Shown here one piece after another: positions 1 through 8,521 of a stretch of 64,000 nucleotides of DNA. The DNA comes from Stagnimonas sp965279705 (GTDB lineage: Bacteria; Pseudomonadota; Gammaproteobacteria; Nevskiales; Nevskiaceae). The stretch is taken from assembly GCA_965279705.1 (NCBI GenBank), contig OZ257257.1, positions 1,116,001-1,180,000 on the forward strand, written 5' to 3'. The first letter of the stretch is position 1. Each line of letters opens with the position of its first letter. Both the position numbers and the translations under genes were made by a program. The notes beneath the pieces were generated by a model. It saw nothing but the letters and a program-made list of their open reading frames with translations, made no database searches and was not told where the DNA came from.

Positions 1-1
1 G

Positions 2-997
2 GCGGCGGGGCTGGATTCGCTGGTGGTGGGCGAGCCGCAGATCCTGGGCCAGATGAAGCAGGCCTATGCGGTCGCACTCGGCGAAAAAACCCTGGGCCCA
101 GTGCTGTCGCGCTTGTTCCAGCACACCTTTGCGGTCGCCAAGAAAGTGCGCACCGATACCGAGATCGGCGCGCATCCGGTGTCGGCGGCCTATGCGGCAG
201 TGCAGATCGCCAAGCACATCTTCACGGATTTTTCCAAGCAGACGGCCTTGCTGATCGGTGCTGGCGAGACCATCCGCCTGTTTGCGCGGCATCTGCGCGG
301 GCAGGGCATTGGGCGACTCATCGTTGCCAACCGCTCGCTCGAAAATGCGCAGAAGCTGGCGCATGAACTCGGTGCGTTCGCCATCACGCTGGACGATCTG
401 CCCACGCATCTGGCGGATGCCGATTTGGTGGTGTCGTCCACAGCCGCGCGCAACCTCATCGTCAGCCGTACGTTGATGGAAGCAGCGCTCGCCAAGCGTC
501 GCCGCAAGCCGGTGTTTCTCATCGACCTCGCGGTGCCGCCCGATCTCGACCCGAAAATCCGCGAGCTGTCGGATTGCTATCTCTACACCGTCGACGACCT
601 CAAATCGGTCATCAGCGAGAATCTGAAGGCGCGCGGCGTGGCTGCCGAGCAGGCCGAGGCGATGCTGATCGACCATGCCAGCGAGTTTGGCCGCTGGCTG
701 GAGTCACGCGACGCCGCGCCCACTATTCGCGCCATCCGCCAGCAGGCGCGTGGCTATCGCGACGAGGTGCTCGAAAAGGCGCGCCGCAAGCTTGCGGCCG
801 GTGAGCCCGCTGAAGTGGTGATGCAGTTCGTGGCCGATACGCTGGCCAACAAGTTGCTGCACGCGCCTTCGGCGGCCTTGAAGCGCGCGGATTCAGTCGA
901 GCAGGCGCTTTTGCTCAATGCGGCGCAGACACTGTTCGACATCGAAGATCCAGCGGAAGCAGGAGAGCGGCGAGAGGAATCGGGTCGCCGCTATTAG
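2..997 (+). CDS. hemA: Glutamyl-tRNA reductase, 5' end missing
   Basis: This is the C-terminal 331 residues of glutamyl-tRNA reductase, which reduces Glu-tRNA(Glu) to glutamate-1-semialdehyde with NADPH, the first committed step of C5 tetrapyrrole synthesis in the cytoplasm. The frame is open from the window edge, and residues around GLDSLVVGEPQILGQMK match the conserved end of the catalytic domain. A Rossmann-type NADPH site (LIGAGETIRLFA) and the helical dimerisation tail (LANKLLHAPSAALKRA) follow. Roughly 85-95 N-terminal residues, including the catalytic cysteine region, lie outside the window. A GTG at 23 would be an internal, false start. hemA directly before prfA and prmC is a common proteobacterial order. 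Confidence 0.97.
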   Translation, partial: AAGLDSLVVGEPQILGQMKQAYAVALGEKTLGPVLSRLFQHTFAVAKKVRTDTEIGAHPVSAAYAAVQIAKHIFTDFSKQTALLIGAGETIRLFARHLRGQGIGRLIVANRSLENAQKLAHELGAFAITLDDLPTHLADADLVVSSTAARNLIVSRTLMEAALAKRRRKPVFLIDLAVPPDLDPKIRELSDCYLYTVDDLKSVISENLKARGVAAEQAEAMLIDHASEFGRWLESRDAAPTIRAIRQQARGYRDEVLEKARRKLAAGEPAEVVMQFVADTLANKLLHAPSAALKRADSVEQALLLNAAQTLFDIEDPAEAGERREESGRRY

Positions 998-1060
998 CAA
1001 GGGTGCACTGCTGGTCGTCCCCCATCCCCTGTCTCCGGTATCCGCTTTTCAGATTGCCCA

Positions 1061-2155
1061 ATGAAATCCTCACTTCTTCAAAAACTGGCCCAGATGGCCC
1101 AGCGCCGCAGCGAGATTGAACGCGATCTCGGCGAGCCGCATGTGGCCGCTAACCAAGACGTGTTCAAGCGTCTTTCGCAGGAATACGCCCAGCTAGGCCC
1201 GCTCAGCGAGGCCTATGCCGCGCATGTTGCCGCGAGCCGGGAGCACGCCGATCTCATCGCCATGCGTAGCGAGCCGGACAAGGAGCTACGCGACATGGCC
1301 GACAGCGAATTGCCGAGCGTGACCGCGCGCATCGAGGCACTCGAAGCCACGCTGCAAAGCTATCTGGTACCGCGCGATCCGCTCGATGGCAACAATGTGT
1401 TCCTTGAAATCCGCGCGGGCACCGGCGGCGACGAGGCGGCGATCTTCGCCGGCGATCTGTTTCGCATGTATTCGCGCTACGCCGAGACCCGCGGCTGGGG
1501 CATCGAAGTGCTACGTGCCAATGACGGTGAGCACGGTGGTTATCGCGAAATCATTAGTCGTATTGTTGGCTTTGGTGCCTTCTCGCAGCTCAAGTTCGAG
1601 AGCGGCGCGCACCGCGTGCAACGGGTACCGGCGACGGAAACGCAGGGCCGCATCCACACCAGTGCAGCAACGGTGGCGGTGCTGCCCGAGGTGGAAGAAA
1701 AGCAGGTCGAGATCAACCCCGCTGATCTGAAGGTCGATACTTTCAAGGCCTCGGGCGCGGGTGGTCAGCACGTCAACAAAACCGAGTCAGCGATCCGCAT
1801 CACCCACATTCCCACGGGCGTGATCGTCGAATGCGACGACGAGCGCAGCCAGCACAAGAACCGCAGTAAGGCGATGGCGCTCTTGGCCTCACATCTGATC
1901 GACGCGCAGCGGCAAAAGGCGGCGAGCGAGCAGGCAGCAACGCGCAAGAAGCTGGTGGGCTCGGGCGATCGCAGCGAGCGTATCCGCACCTATAACTTCC
2001 CGCAGGGGCGCGTCACCGATCACCGCATCAACCTCACCTTGTATCAGCTCGACCGCGTGATGACCGGTGACATCGACCCGGTGATCCAGCCCTTGCTGGC
2101 AGAATCACAGGCGGAGCAGTTGGCAGAACTCACGAGCGGCATGGGGGAATACTGA
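1061..2155 (+). CDS. prfA: Peptide chain release factor 1
   Basis: RF1 (364 residues, normal length) recognises UAA and UAG stop codons in the ribosomal A site and triggers peptide release. The catalytic GGQ is at residues 234-236 and the codon-reading tripeptide P-A-T at 190-192, which identifies RF1 rather than RF2. The downstream prmC product methylates the GGQ glutamine, so enzyme and substrate are encoded side by side. The stop codon overlaps the ATG of the next gene by one base, suggesting translational coupling. Confidence 0.98.
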   Translation: MKSSLLQKLAQMAQRRSEIERDLGEPHVAANQDVFKRLSQEYAQLGPLSEAYAAHVAASREHADLIAMRSEPDKELRDMADSELPSVTARIEALEATLQSYLVPRDPLDGNNVFLEIRAGTGGDEAAIFAGDLFRMYSRYAETRGWGIEVLRANDGEHGGYREIISRIVGFGAFSQLKFESGAHRVQRVPATETQGRIHTSAATVAVLPEVEEKQVEINPADLKVDTFKASGAGGQHVNKTESAIRITHIPTGVIVECDDERSQHKNRSKAMALLASHLIDAQRQKAASEQAATRKKLVGSGDRSERIRTYNFPQGRVTDHRINLTLYQLDRVMTGDIDPVIQPLLAESQAEQLAELTSGMGEY

Positions 2156-2538
2156 TGCGCACTATTTTTTGGCTTGCGACGGCGCTGCTGGTGGTGTCCT
2201 GCGGGCCCATCTACGAAACCAACTATCGCTACACGCCGCCGCAAGACCCGCTCTCGCGCCCCTGCGTCAGCCAGTGTCTGGCCGACAAGGGGCAGTGCCG
2301 AAACACCACCGATCTCAAGGCCGAAAACTCGCGGCTGCGCTGCGAACGCGACTCGCGCGATGACTACGAACGCTGTCTGGGCTCTGCTTCTGGCGAGCAA
2401 GGTCGCAGCAGCTGCAACCGCCGCAGTTGCAGCGAGAACGCCGACTACGGCCAGTGCGAAGGCGATTATCGCGTGTGCTTTCAGTCCTGCGGTGGCGTAG
2501 TCGACGAAGAGCGGGTGTGCACCTTCAACTGTCCGTGA
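2155..2538 (+). CDS. Small cysteine-rich lipoprotein
   Basis: A 127-residue protein of unknown function. Residues 1-15 form a short hydrophobic signal ending in LVVSC, a plausible lipobox, with lipidation expected at Cys16. The mature part holds twelve further cysteines spread evenly (CVSQC, CLADKGQC, SSCNRRSC, CFQSC, CTFNC), a pattern expected for an exported protein with several disulfides. It is wedged between prfA and prmC with overlaps at both ends (TGATG at the start, GTGA at the end), so it is translated as part of the chain. No family was recognised; the lipoprotein call rests on the signal and the cysteines. Confidence 0.75.
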   Translation: MRTIFWLATALLVVSCGPIYETNYRYTPPQDPLSRPCVSQCLADKGQCRNTTDLKAENSRLRCERDSRDDYERCLGSASGEQGRSSCNRRSCSENADYGQCEGDYRVCFQSCGGVVDEERVCTFNCP

Positions 2539-3377
2539 GCGCGGTGCTGGAGCCGCAGCTTCGCGAGGCAGCACGACAGCTTGAAGCGGTCAGCGAGCAG
2601 CCGCGCGATGAGGCGGAATGGTTGCTGGCCGAGTTGCTGGGCATTGGCCGTGGCGCCTTGCGTATCCACGATGACGCTCTCACGCCCAGGCAGCAGTCGC
2701 GCTACACCGAGTGGCTGCAACGTCGCGCTTCGGGTGAACCCTTTGCCTACGTCACGGGTGCCCAGCCGTTTCGTCGGCTGAACTTGCACGTCACGCCCGA
2801 TGTGCTGATCCCCCGCGCCGACACTGAACATCTGGTGGACTGGGCTTTGCAAATCCTTAACCGGCAGACGGCGCCAGCGCAGGTGCTGGATGCCTGCACA
2901 GGCAGTGGCTGCGTGGCGCTGGCGCTGGCGGATGAAGCGCCGGGGCATCGCATCAGCGCTTCGGATTGTTCCGCAGCGGCGCTCACTGTTGCGCAAGCCA
3001 ATGCCACGCAGCTGCAACTGCCCGTGCAGTTTGTATTGGCTGATGCGCTCGAGCTGCCGCCTGCAATGCCGCGCTTTGATCTCATCACCGCAAACCCGCC
3101 CTACATCGCCGAACACGACACCCACTTGCCCGCGCTGCACCACGAGCCCGCATTGGCGCTGGTCTCCGGCTCCGATGGGCTGACGCTGTTGCGGCGACTC
3201 ATCCAGCAAGCGCCGAGCAGGCTTCAGCCCGAGGGCTGGCTACTGCTCGAACATGGCTATGACCAGGGCGAGCGCGTGCGCGCCTTGTTGCGTAACCAAG
3301 GCTTCTCAAAAGTGGAGACGCGTCGTGATTACGGCGGTAACGAGCGGATCACCGGTGGGTGCTGGAGTGCGGCATGA
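2535..3377 (+). CDS. prmC: RF glutamine N5-methyltransferase PrmC
   Basis: PrmC (HemK) methylates the GGQ glutamine of release factors using S-adenosylmethionine. The SAM loop VLDACTGSGC lies near residues 117-127 and the catalytic NPPY at 187-190. The GTG start at 2535, overlapping the previous stop, gives 280 residues, the usual size. The frame is open further upstream to 2427, but that part runs antiparallel in sense to nothing known and overlaps the lipoprotein gene. The N-terminal helical substrate domain is present. The gene ends in an ATGA overlap with the E1-like gene. Confidence 0.95.
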   Translation: MSAVLEPQLREAARQLEAVSEQPRDEAEWLLAELLGIGRGALRIHDDALTPRQQSRYTEWLQRRASGEPFAYVTGAQPFRRLNLHVTPDVLIPRADTEHLVDWALQILNRQTAPAQVLDACTGSGCVALALADEAPGHRISASDCSAAALTVAQANATQLQLPVQFVLADALELPPAMPRFDLITANPPYIAEHDTHLPALHHEPALALVSGSDGLTLLRRLIQQAPSRLQPEGWLLLEHGYDQGERVRALLRNQGFSKVETRRDYGGNERITGGCWSAA

Positions 3378-4099
3378 GTGACCTGAGCCGCTATGCGCGC
3401 CAGATCGTGCTGCCGGAAATCGGCGTTGCCGGCCAGACCGCGCTGCGCGATTCCCGCGTGCTCGTCGTCGGCCTTGGCGGCCTGGGCTGCCCGGCGGCGC
3501 GCTATCTTGCTGGGGCCGGCATCGGCACCTTGCTGCTTGCGGATCGCGACCGGGTCGAGCGCAGCAATCTGCCGCGGCAGATTCTCTATACCGAATCCGA
3601 TATCGGGCGGCTCAAGGTCGATGCGGCCATCGAGCACCTGGCCGCAGTGGATGCCAGTGTGCAGGTGCAGGGCGTGCACACGGCAGAAGCCACACTCGCC
3701 GCTGTGCGTAACGTCGATGTGGTGCTCGACTGCACCGACAACTTCGAGGCGCGCTTCGCCTTGAATGCCACCTGCGTGACGGCGCGCGTGCCTCTAGTCT
3801 CCGGTGCCGCCATCCGCTGGGAGGGGCAGGTGGCGGCTTTCGATCTGCGACGCGGCGGCCCTTGTTATGCCTGTCTGTATCCCAACACCGGCGAGGCTGC
3901 AGAAGCCTGCGAAGACGCCGGTATCCTTGGCCCTGTCGTCGGCGTCGTAGGTGCGATGCAGGCTTTGCTCGCTCTGCAACTGTTGCTCGGCCAGCCCCAC
4001 GCCGCAGGCCATCTCTATCTCTGGGACGCGCGGCGCGGCGACTGGCGTAAGCTCTCGCTCGCCCGCGATCCCCACTGCCCGCACTGCTCATCACCATGA
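3374..4099 (+). CDS. moeB: MoeB/ThiF-family E1-like adenylyltransferase
   Basis: E1-like enzymes adenylate the C-terminal glycine of small sulfur carriers such as MoaD or ThiS. The ATP-binding loop is at residues 33-40 (GLGGLGCP), followed by DRDRVERSNLPRQ, where the Arg contributes to ATP binding. Zinc cysteines are seen as CYAC and a C-terminal CPHC. ACEDAG followed by GPVVGVVGAMQ matches the family crossover region. The ATG at 3374 overlaps the prmC stop and gives 241 residues, the normal length; an in-frame ATG at 3359 is less likely. MoeB versus ThiF cannot be settled, since no carrier gene is visible nearby. Confidence 0.88.
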   Translation: MSDLSRYARQIVLPEIGVAGQTALRDSRVLVVGLGGLGCPAARYLAGAGIGTLLLADRDRVERSNLPRQILYTESDIGRLKVDAAIEHLAAVDASVQVQGVHTAEATLAAVRNVDVVLDCTDNFEARFALNATCVTARVPLVSGAAIRWEGQVAAFDLRRGGPCYACLYPNTGEAAEACEDAGILGPVVGVVGAMQALLALQLLLGQPHAAGHLYLWDARRGDWRKLSLARDPHCPHCSSP

Positions 4100-4428
4100 C
4101 CGCTAGCCCTCTCGTCATCACCCGCCGTCTCGCCATCCAGTTGTTGCACGAGGCGCAGGTGGCGGCACCCAAAGCCATCGACGGCGTGGTCACGCTGGTC
4201 GATGGTGAACCCTCGCGCTATCTGCCCGCCGAGCGCGCCGCTGGCCAGACCGCGTGGGCACGGGTGTTCTCCAACCCCACCGCACCGGCAATCCCGAGGG
4301 CGCAGGAACTCTCGGCAGATATGCAGACCTTGATGATCTCGCTCGATACCAAGGGCGTGCTGGAGCTGCGTGCCTGGGTACAGCAAAACGGCGCGCCTTT
4401 GGAGCGCGCCGTGTCAATTCGCGATTAG
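4096..4428 (+). CDS. JAMM/M67-like protein with degenerate active site
   Basis: A 110-residue protein overlapping the moeB-like stop by ATGA. Its plan resembles M67/JAMM metallopeptidases that often sit next to MoeB/ThiF genes: an N-terminal helix (RRLAIQLLHEAQ), a strand, then FSNPTAPAIP at 58-67 and LDTKGVLELRAW near 83-94. In active members the middle motif reads HSHPxxPxxPSxxD. Here the zinc histidines are Phe58 and Asn60, the Ser is Arg68 and the Asp is Glu71; the usual upstream Glu before the CG/DG turn is Lys or Ala (26-27). If the assignment is right the protein cannot bind catalytic zinc. Family placement is by eye and is an inference. Confidence 0.6.
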   Translation: MTASPLVITRRLAIQLLHEAQVAAPKAIDGVVTLVDGEPSRYLPAERAAGQTAWARVFSNPTAPAIPRAQELSADMQTLMISLDTKGVLELRAWVQQNGAPLERAVSIRD

Positions 4429-4439
4429 GGCAAGCGGCG

Positions 4440-4829
4440 CTATTTACGCATTTCAGGCACCACGACCTGGATGTGATCCACGTCGATTTCGGGAGTTTCC
4501 ATAAAGTCTTTTTCGACCTCGCCGATGATCTCGATCTCGGTCTTGTCGTCGATGGCCTGCTTGGGGAAGGCACTGGCCTTGATCTCGACCCGGATCTGGC
4601 TCTTGCCATCTGAAAACAGATATTTGTCGCTATTGAGCTGCTGCAACAGACGACCGCGCAGCTGCACGTTCTGACCATCGACGGGGGACTTCAGCAGTTC
4701 TGACAGCGAGGCGGGTGGCTTGCTGGTACCGGGTCCGATGTACTGGGCCTGCGCGAAGCTGGTCAATGCGGTGAGTGCTACAAATGACGCCCGCTTGAGG
4801 CCAGCGTGATGCGTGAACGAGGTCAACAT
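4440..4829 (-). CDS. YgiW/YdeI-family periplasmic OB-fold protein
   Basis: A 129-residue exported protein of the bacterial OB-fold (BOF) family, whose members YgiW/VisP and YdeI are periplasmic and linked to stress tolerance. A signal peptide covers about residues 1-28, ending ...FAQAQ. The mature protein has the family signatures VQLRGRLLQQLNSDKYLF, VEIKA, EIEIIGEVEKDF and EIDVDHIQV. It is convergent with the JAMM-like gene, 11 bases away, with no obvious terminator between. The ligand is unknown; assignment to the family is firm, function is not. Confidence 0.85.
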   Translation of the reverse strand: MLTSFTHHAGLKRASFVALTALTSFAQAQYIGPGTSKPPASLSELLKSPVDGQNVQLRGRLLQQLNSDKYLFSDGKSQIRVEIKASAFPKQAIDDKTEIEIIGEVEKDFMETPEIDVDHIQVVVPEMRK

Positions 4830-4936
4830 AAAAGCTCCAGAGCAGAGTAGTACGGCTGCCGCCCAAGAATCATCGTGGCGAGGGCAGCTCTGCAGTCTTC
4901 AACGAAGTGCTGAACCATCCGTTGACGACGGACGCC

Positions 4937-5422
4937 TCAGGTGGCCTTGTCTTGGTGCTGGATAACGCTGATCGCGCCATTGATCTCGAGGATGGCCAAT
5001 GAAACTTCCGAGACCTGCAGACAGCCTGCCTGACGCAGTGCCGCATGCAGTTCGTGCTCAGTCAGTTGGGCACGGCGCATCACCGACTCAAACAACTTCC
5101 CATCCCGGATCAGCACTTCGGGATGTCCATCCACCAGTCGCTCCACGATACGGCTGCGCCAGGTGATGAAGCCGACGCCGTAGTTGAGCGCGACCAATGC
5201 GGCTGCCGAAATCAAGCCGCCGACCAGCGAGTTGTCGCCGGCATTCATCGAGTTCTGCACGGCATTGCTGAGCACCAGCAGCAGCACCAGATCGAACGGT
5301 GCCAGCTGCCCCACCTGCCGCTTGCCGGTGAGGCGCAGCAGGATCAGCAAGAACGCATAAACCACGACCGCGCGCAGGATGAACATCCACCACGGCACTG
5401 TCATGTCGAACAGGCCGCTCAT
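4937..5422 (-). CDS. DUF421 (YetF-like) membrane protein
   Basis: A 161-residue inner-membrane protein of the DUF421/YetF family. Three hydrophobic segments lie near residues 10-28, 43-58 and 64-86, followed by a small soluble domain. Conserved marks include LRLTGKRQVGQLAPFD, VLSNAVQNSM, and a region around VDGHPEVLIRDGKLF. The gene starts inside the end of cphA (ATGA overlap at 5419-5422), so it is very likely co-translated with cyanophycin synthetase. Family members have no settled biochemical role; the coupling to cphA suggests a membrane function tied to cyanophycin-producing cells, which is an inference. Confidence 0.88.
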   Translation of the reverse strand: MSGLFDMTVPWWMFILRAVVVYAFLLILLRLTGKRQVGQLAPFDLVLLLVLSNAVQNSMNAGDNSLVGGLISAAALVALNYGVGFITWRSRIVERLVDGHPEVLIRDGKLFESVMRRAQLTEHELHAALRQAGCLQVSEVSLAILEINGAISVIQHQDKAT

Positions 5423-8118
5423 TTGCGGACGCGCAGGCCGCGCTCATCGCTGACGAGCTGGGGATAGAGCGCTTCGAGCTTGGGCGCTGTACTCGCCTGC
5501 ACCTCAGCCTTTACTTCTTCAGTTGACCAAGCGGGCTTGAAGTAGATGATCTGTTTCCAGCAGCGCGTCACGTCGCTGCCGAAGATCAGCAAGAGGTCGC
5601 TCGGCTCGGCCATCTTCAGCATCACGTCGAGCGCGGTGGGTTCTTCGGGGATGACGTGGATCTGTGAATCCTTCACGCCGGCCTTCAAGAGATATTCGCG
5701 CATCAGCTTCGGCACTTCGTCCGGCCCACGCCCACGGCTGTCGTCGTCGCGGTCGCAGATGTAGACGTCGAAGTGACCGGCGATGATCTTCGCAATCGTC
5801 TCGTAGTCCTCGTTACGGCGGTCGCCCGGCGCACCGATCTGCACGATGCGCTTGCCGCGCGGTTTCATGCGCTCCACCAGCCCCGTCATCGCGGCAATCG
5901 CCGCAGGATTGTGGCCGTAGTCGAGCACGACGCGGAAGCCATGCTCGTCGTAGACGTTGTTGCGCCCCGGCGTCTGGCTGAAGCTCATGTCGAAGGTGCG
6001 CAGGCCCTGGCGGATGTCGTCCAGCGACTTGCCGAGCGAGTAGGCCATGGCCGCCACGAACATAGCGTTCTGGATGTTGTGCTGCGCCTTGCCTTCCATC
6101 GTCGCGGGGATGAGCTGCGGACGGATCAGCGGGATGTGCTGGCCTTTGTCGAACACCGAAATCATTTCGCCGTGGTCGGCCTGCTCCAGCACGATGGCGC
6201 GGTGGCCGAGGCGGATGTGCTCTTTCACCAGCGGATGCTGCGCATCGAGCGTGACGTAGCAGATGTGCTTGGCGCGGGTGTAGTCGGCCATCTGCAACAC
6301 CAGCGGCTCGTCGGCGTTGAGCACGGCGGTGTCCCGTGCTACTTCGACCACGATGCGCTTCACTTCGGCCAGCTCTTCCAGCGTGTGGATGCCGCCGAGA
6401 CCCATGTGGTCTTCGCTGACGTTGAGCACGGCGCCGACATCGCACCAGTCCCAACCGAGACCCGCGCGCAGAATGCCGCCGCGGGCCGTCTCCAGCACCG
6501 CGCAATCCACATCCGGGTCGCGCAGCACCATGGCCGCAGCTTTCGGCCCAGTCATGTCGCCCTTCATGGTGAGGTTGCCGTTGATATAGACGGCATCGGT
6601 CGTCGTTAAGCCCACGTGATGACCGGCCATGCGCATCACATGCGCCAGCATGCGCGCGGTGGTGGTTTTGCCATTGGTGCCGGTGAGAGCGGCGATGGGG
6701 ACGCGCGCGGGTGTCGAGGGCGGGAACATCATGTCGATGACCTTCGCCGCGATGTCGCGTGGCTTGCCCTCGCTGGGCGCGACGTGCATGCGAAAACCGG
6801 GGCCGGCGTTGACCTCGCAGATGCCCGCACCATTGTCCTTGTAGCTGACGGTGATGTCTTCGCTGAGAAAATCCACGCCACCGATGTCGAGGCCGACGGC
6901 CTTGATGACGCGCTCGGCCATCTCGCGGTTGTCGGGGTGGATCACATCGGTGACGTCGATTGCCGTGCCGCCAGTCGATAGATTCGCAGTCTTGCGCAGC
7001 AGCACCGTTTCGCCTGCGGCAGGCACGGTTTCCAGCGTGTAGCCCTTCTCGATAAGGCAGGCCATCGCCTGCGGGTCGATATGGATTTGCGTCAGCTCCT
7101 TTTCGTGGCCGACACCACGGCGCGGGTCGCGATTGAGCGTCTCGACCAGTTGCTTCACCGTGCTCTTGCCGTCACCAATTACGCGTCCGGGCATGCGCAG
7201 TGCCGCCGCTTCGAGCTTGCCGTTGATGACCAAGAGACGGTGATCGAAACCCTTAACCATCTGCTCCACGAGCACGCCATCCGAGTGCTCCTTGGCGCTG
7301 TCGTAGGCGACTTCCAGCTCTTCCTCGTTCTTCACGTTCACCGTCACACCACGGCCGTGGTTGCCATCGACCGGCTTCAGTACCACCGGGTAGCCGATCT
7401 TCTCTGCGGCCTGAATCGCGCGATTGAGCTTGTAGACCAGGCGCTGCTTAGCCACCGGCAGGCCGAGATCGCTCAAGATGCGATAAGCCAGTGATTTGTC
7501 CTTGGCGATGTCGGTCGCGATCATCGAGGTGCCGCTGGTGGTGGTGGCCTCGATGCGCTTCTGGTACTTGCCGTGGCCCATCTGGATCAGCGACTGATTG
7601 TTGAGCCGGAACCAGGGGATGCCGCGCGCCTCCGCCGCCTTGATGAGCGAGCGGGTGCTGGGGCCGAGCGTCTGTCGCTCCGCCAGATGCAGAAAGTCGT
7701 CGTAGTCGCCCATCAGCTCCGCCCAGGAGCGCGCGGCACGGTCACCGAAGGCAATGAAGTCGAGCAGATCGAGTGCGAGTTCGCCCGCGAGCAGGCCCAC
7801 TTCCTCGTCGTCATGACCGTAGAGCACGTACACCTCGCCCTCGGATTTCGGCACCGCACGCGCCTCGCAATACTCTGCTTCGACGCCGGACTGCCGCTGC
7901 AACTCAAGCGCGAGTGCAGCGTGAATGGCGCCGGCATCACCTTGCGCGGGCAGCCAGTCGCTGCTGGCCCAGCCCGCCAGCTTGTCGAGCAGCGCGGGTA
8001 ATTGTTTGCGGTACGCTGCGCCATCGGCATCGCGGCCATAGTCCACTGTCAGCCGGATCGCCCGACTCTTGGTGTAACGGTTGGGGCCAACGAAGACGCC
8101 GGTGTGGGTGATTTTCAT
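5419..8118 (-). CDS. cphA: Cyanophycin synthetase
   Basis: CphA (899 residues, usual size) builds cyanophycin, a poly-aspartate backbone with arginine on each side chain, using two ATP-dependent ligase sites. The N-terminal domain covers about 1-160. An ATP-grasp domain covers about 220-475 (PVVLKPVDGNHGRGV and GICEVNAGPGFRMH mark it). A Mur-ligase-like domain follows, with its P-loop GTNGKTT at 480-486 and later LDYGHNPAAI and a C-terminal DRDDDSRGRG region. The start at 8118 is preceded by an AAGGACA ribosome site. It lies 22 bases after the 102-residue gene and overlaps the DUF421 gene, forming a three-gene unit. Confidence 0.97.
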   Translation of the reverse strand: MKITHTGVFVGPNRYTKSRAIRLTVDYGRDADGAAYRKQLPALLDKLAGWASSDWLPAQGDAGAIHAALALELQRQSGVEAEYCEARAVPKSEGEVYVLYGHDDEEVGLLAGELALDLLDFIAFGDRAARSWAELMGDYDDFLHLAERQTLGPSTRSLIKAAEARGIPWFRLNNQSLIQMGHGKYQKRIEATTTSGTSMIATDIAKDKSLAYRILSDLGLPVAKQRLVYKLNRAIQAAEKIGYPVVLKPVDGNHGRGVTVNVKNEEELEVAYDSAKEHSDGVLVEQMVKGFDHRLLVINGKLEAAALRMPGRVIGDGKSTVKQLVETLNRDPRRGVGHEKELTQIHIDPQAMACLIEKGYTLETVPAAGETVLLRKTANLSTGGTAIDVTDVIHPDNREMAERVIKAVGLDIGGVDFLSEDITVSYKDNGAGICEVNAGPGFRMHVAPSEGKPRDIAAKVIDMMFPPSTPARVPIAALTGTNGKTTTARMLAHVMRMAGHHVGLTTTDAVYINGNLTMKGDMTGPKAAAMVLRDPDVDCAVLETARGGILRAGLGWDWCDVGAVLNVSEDHMGLGGIHTLEELAEVKRIVVEVARDTAVLNADEPLVLQMADYTRAKHICYVTLDAQHPLVKEHIRLGHRAIVLEQADHGEMISVFDKGQHIPLIRPQLIPATMEGKAQHNIQNAMFVAAMAYSLGKSLDDIRQGLRTFDMSFSQTPGRNNVYDEHGFRVVLDYGHNPAAIAAMTGLVERMKPRGKRIVQIGAPGDRRNEDYETIAKIIAGHFDVYICDRDDDSRGRGPDEVPKLMREYLLKAGVKDSQIHVIPEEPTALDVMLKMAEPSDLLLIFGSDVTRCWKQIIYFKPAWSTEEVKAEVQASTAPKLEALYPQLVSDERGLRVRK

Positions 8119-8140
8119 GGCGCAGGATGTCCTTCGAAAA

Positions 8141-8449
8141 TTAGGCGGGGCGCTTGCGCAGGCGACTGGTCAGCAGCTGGTCGTTGATGGCATCAATGTC
8201 GGCGGCATCCCATTGCCTGGCGACCAGCTCCTCTCGCACCAGCGAAATGAGCTTGGCTTTTTTATAGATGTTGAGCTTGTGGGTCTGCTCGAAGTGCGCT
8301 GCCGCCTCCAGCACCTTTTCGATGCGTTTGCCGGTTTGCGCCATCTTGTCGCCGCGCGCCGTGCCTCCCGTCTTGAGGCGGTGCAGATCTTCGACCAGTT
8401 GCGCGGCATGGCCTTTGACGTCGGTGAGATCAAACCATGGAAATGGCAT
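8141..8449 (-). CDS. Hypothetical 102-residue protein upstream of cphA
   Basis: An unrecognised soluble protein with no signal peptide or membrane segment. It is rich in charged residues and looks largely helical, with an N-terminal FPWFDLTDVKGHAAQLVEDL stretch and a basic C-terminus (RLRKRPA). It is the first gene of the 102-residue gene, cphA, DUF421 unit and is read divergently from the TPR-OGT gene. Its position suggests a job in cyanophycin formation, for example granule association or control of CphA, but nothing in the sequence proves this. Confidence 0.7.
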   Translation of the reverse strand: MPFPWFDLTDVKGHAAQLVEDLHRLKTGGTARGDKMAQTGKRIEKVLEAAAHFEQTHKLNIYKKAKLISLVREELVARQWDAADIDAINDQLLTSRLRKRPA

Positions 8450-8521
8450 GTTGTTGTCCCTTGAGATTTGGCTTGCGGTGCAGCATTGGTGCCGCTTGTG
8501 GACTTAGCATACGAGCTTCCA
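8450..8521. promoter_or_regulatory. Divergent promoter region, cphA unit and TPR-OGT
   Basis: These bases separate two outward-reading genes, so promoters for both the cyanophycin unit (minus strand) and the TPR-OGT gene (plus strand) should lie here or just inside the 5' ends. No convincing -35/-10 pair or operator palindrome was found by eye. The assignment rests on gene orientation alone. Confidence 0.4.
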
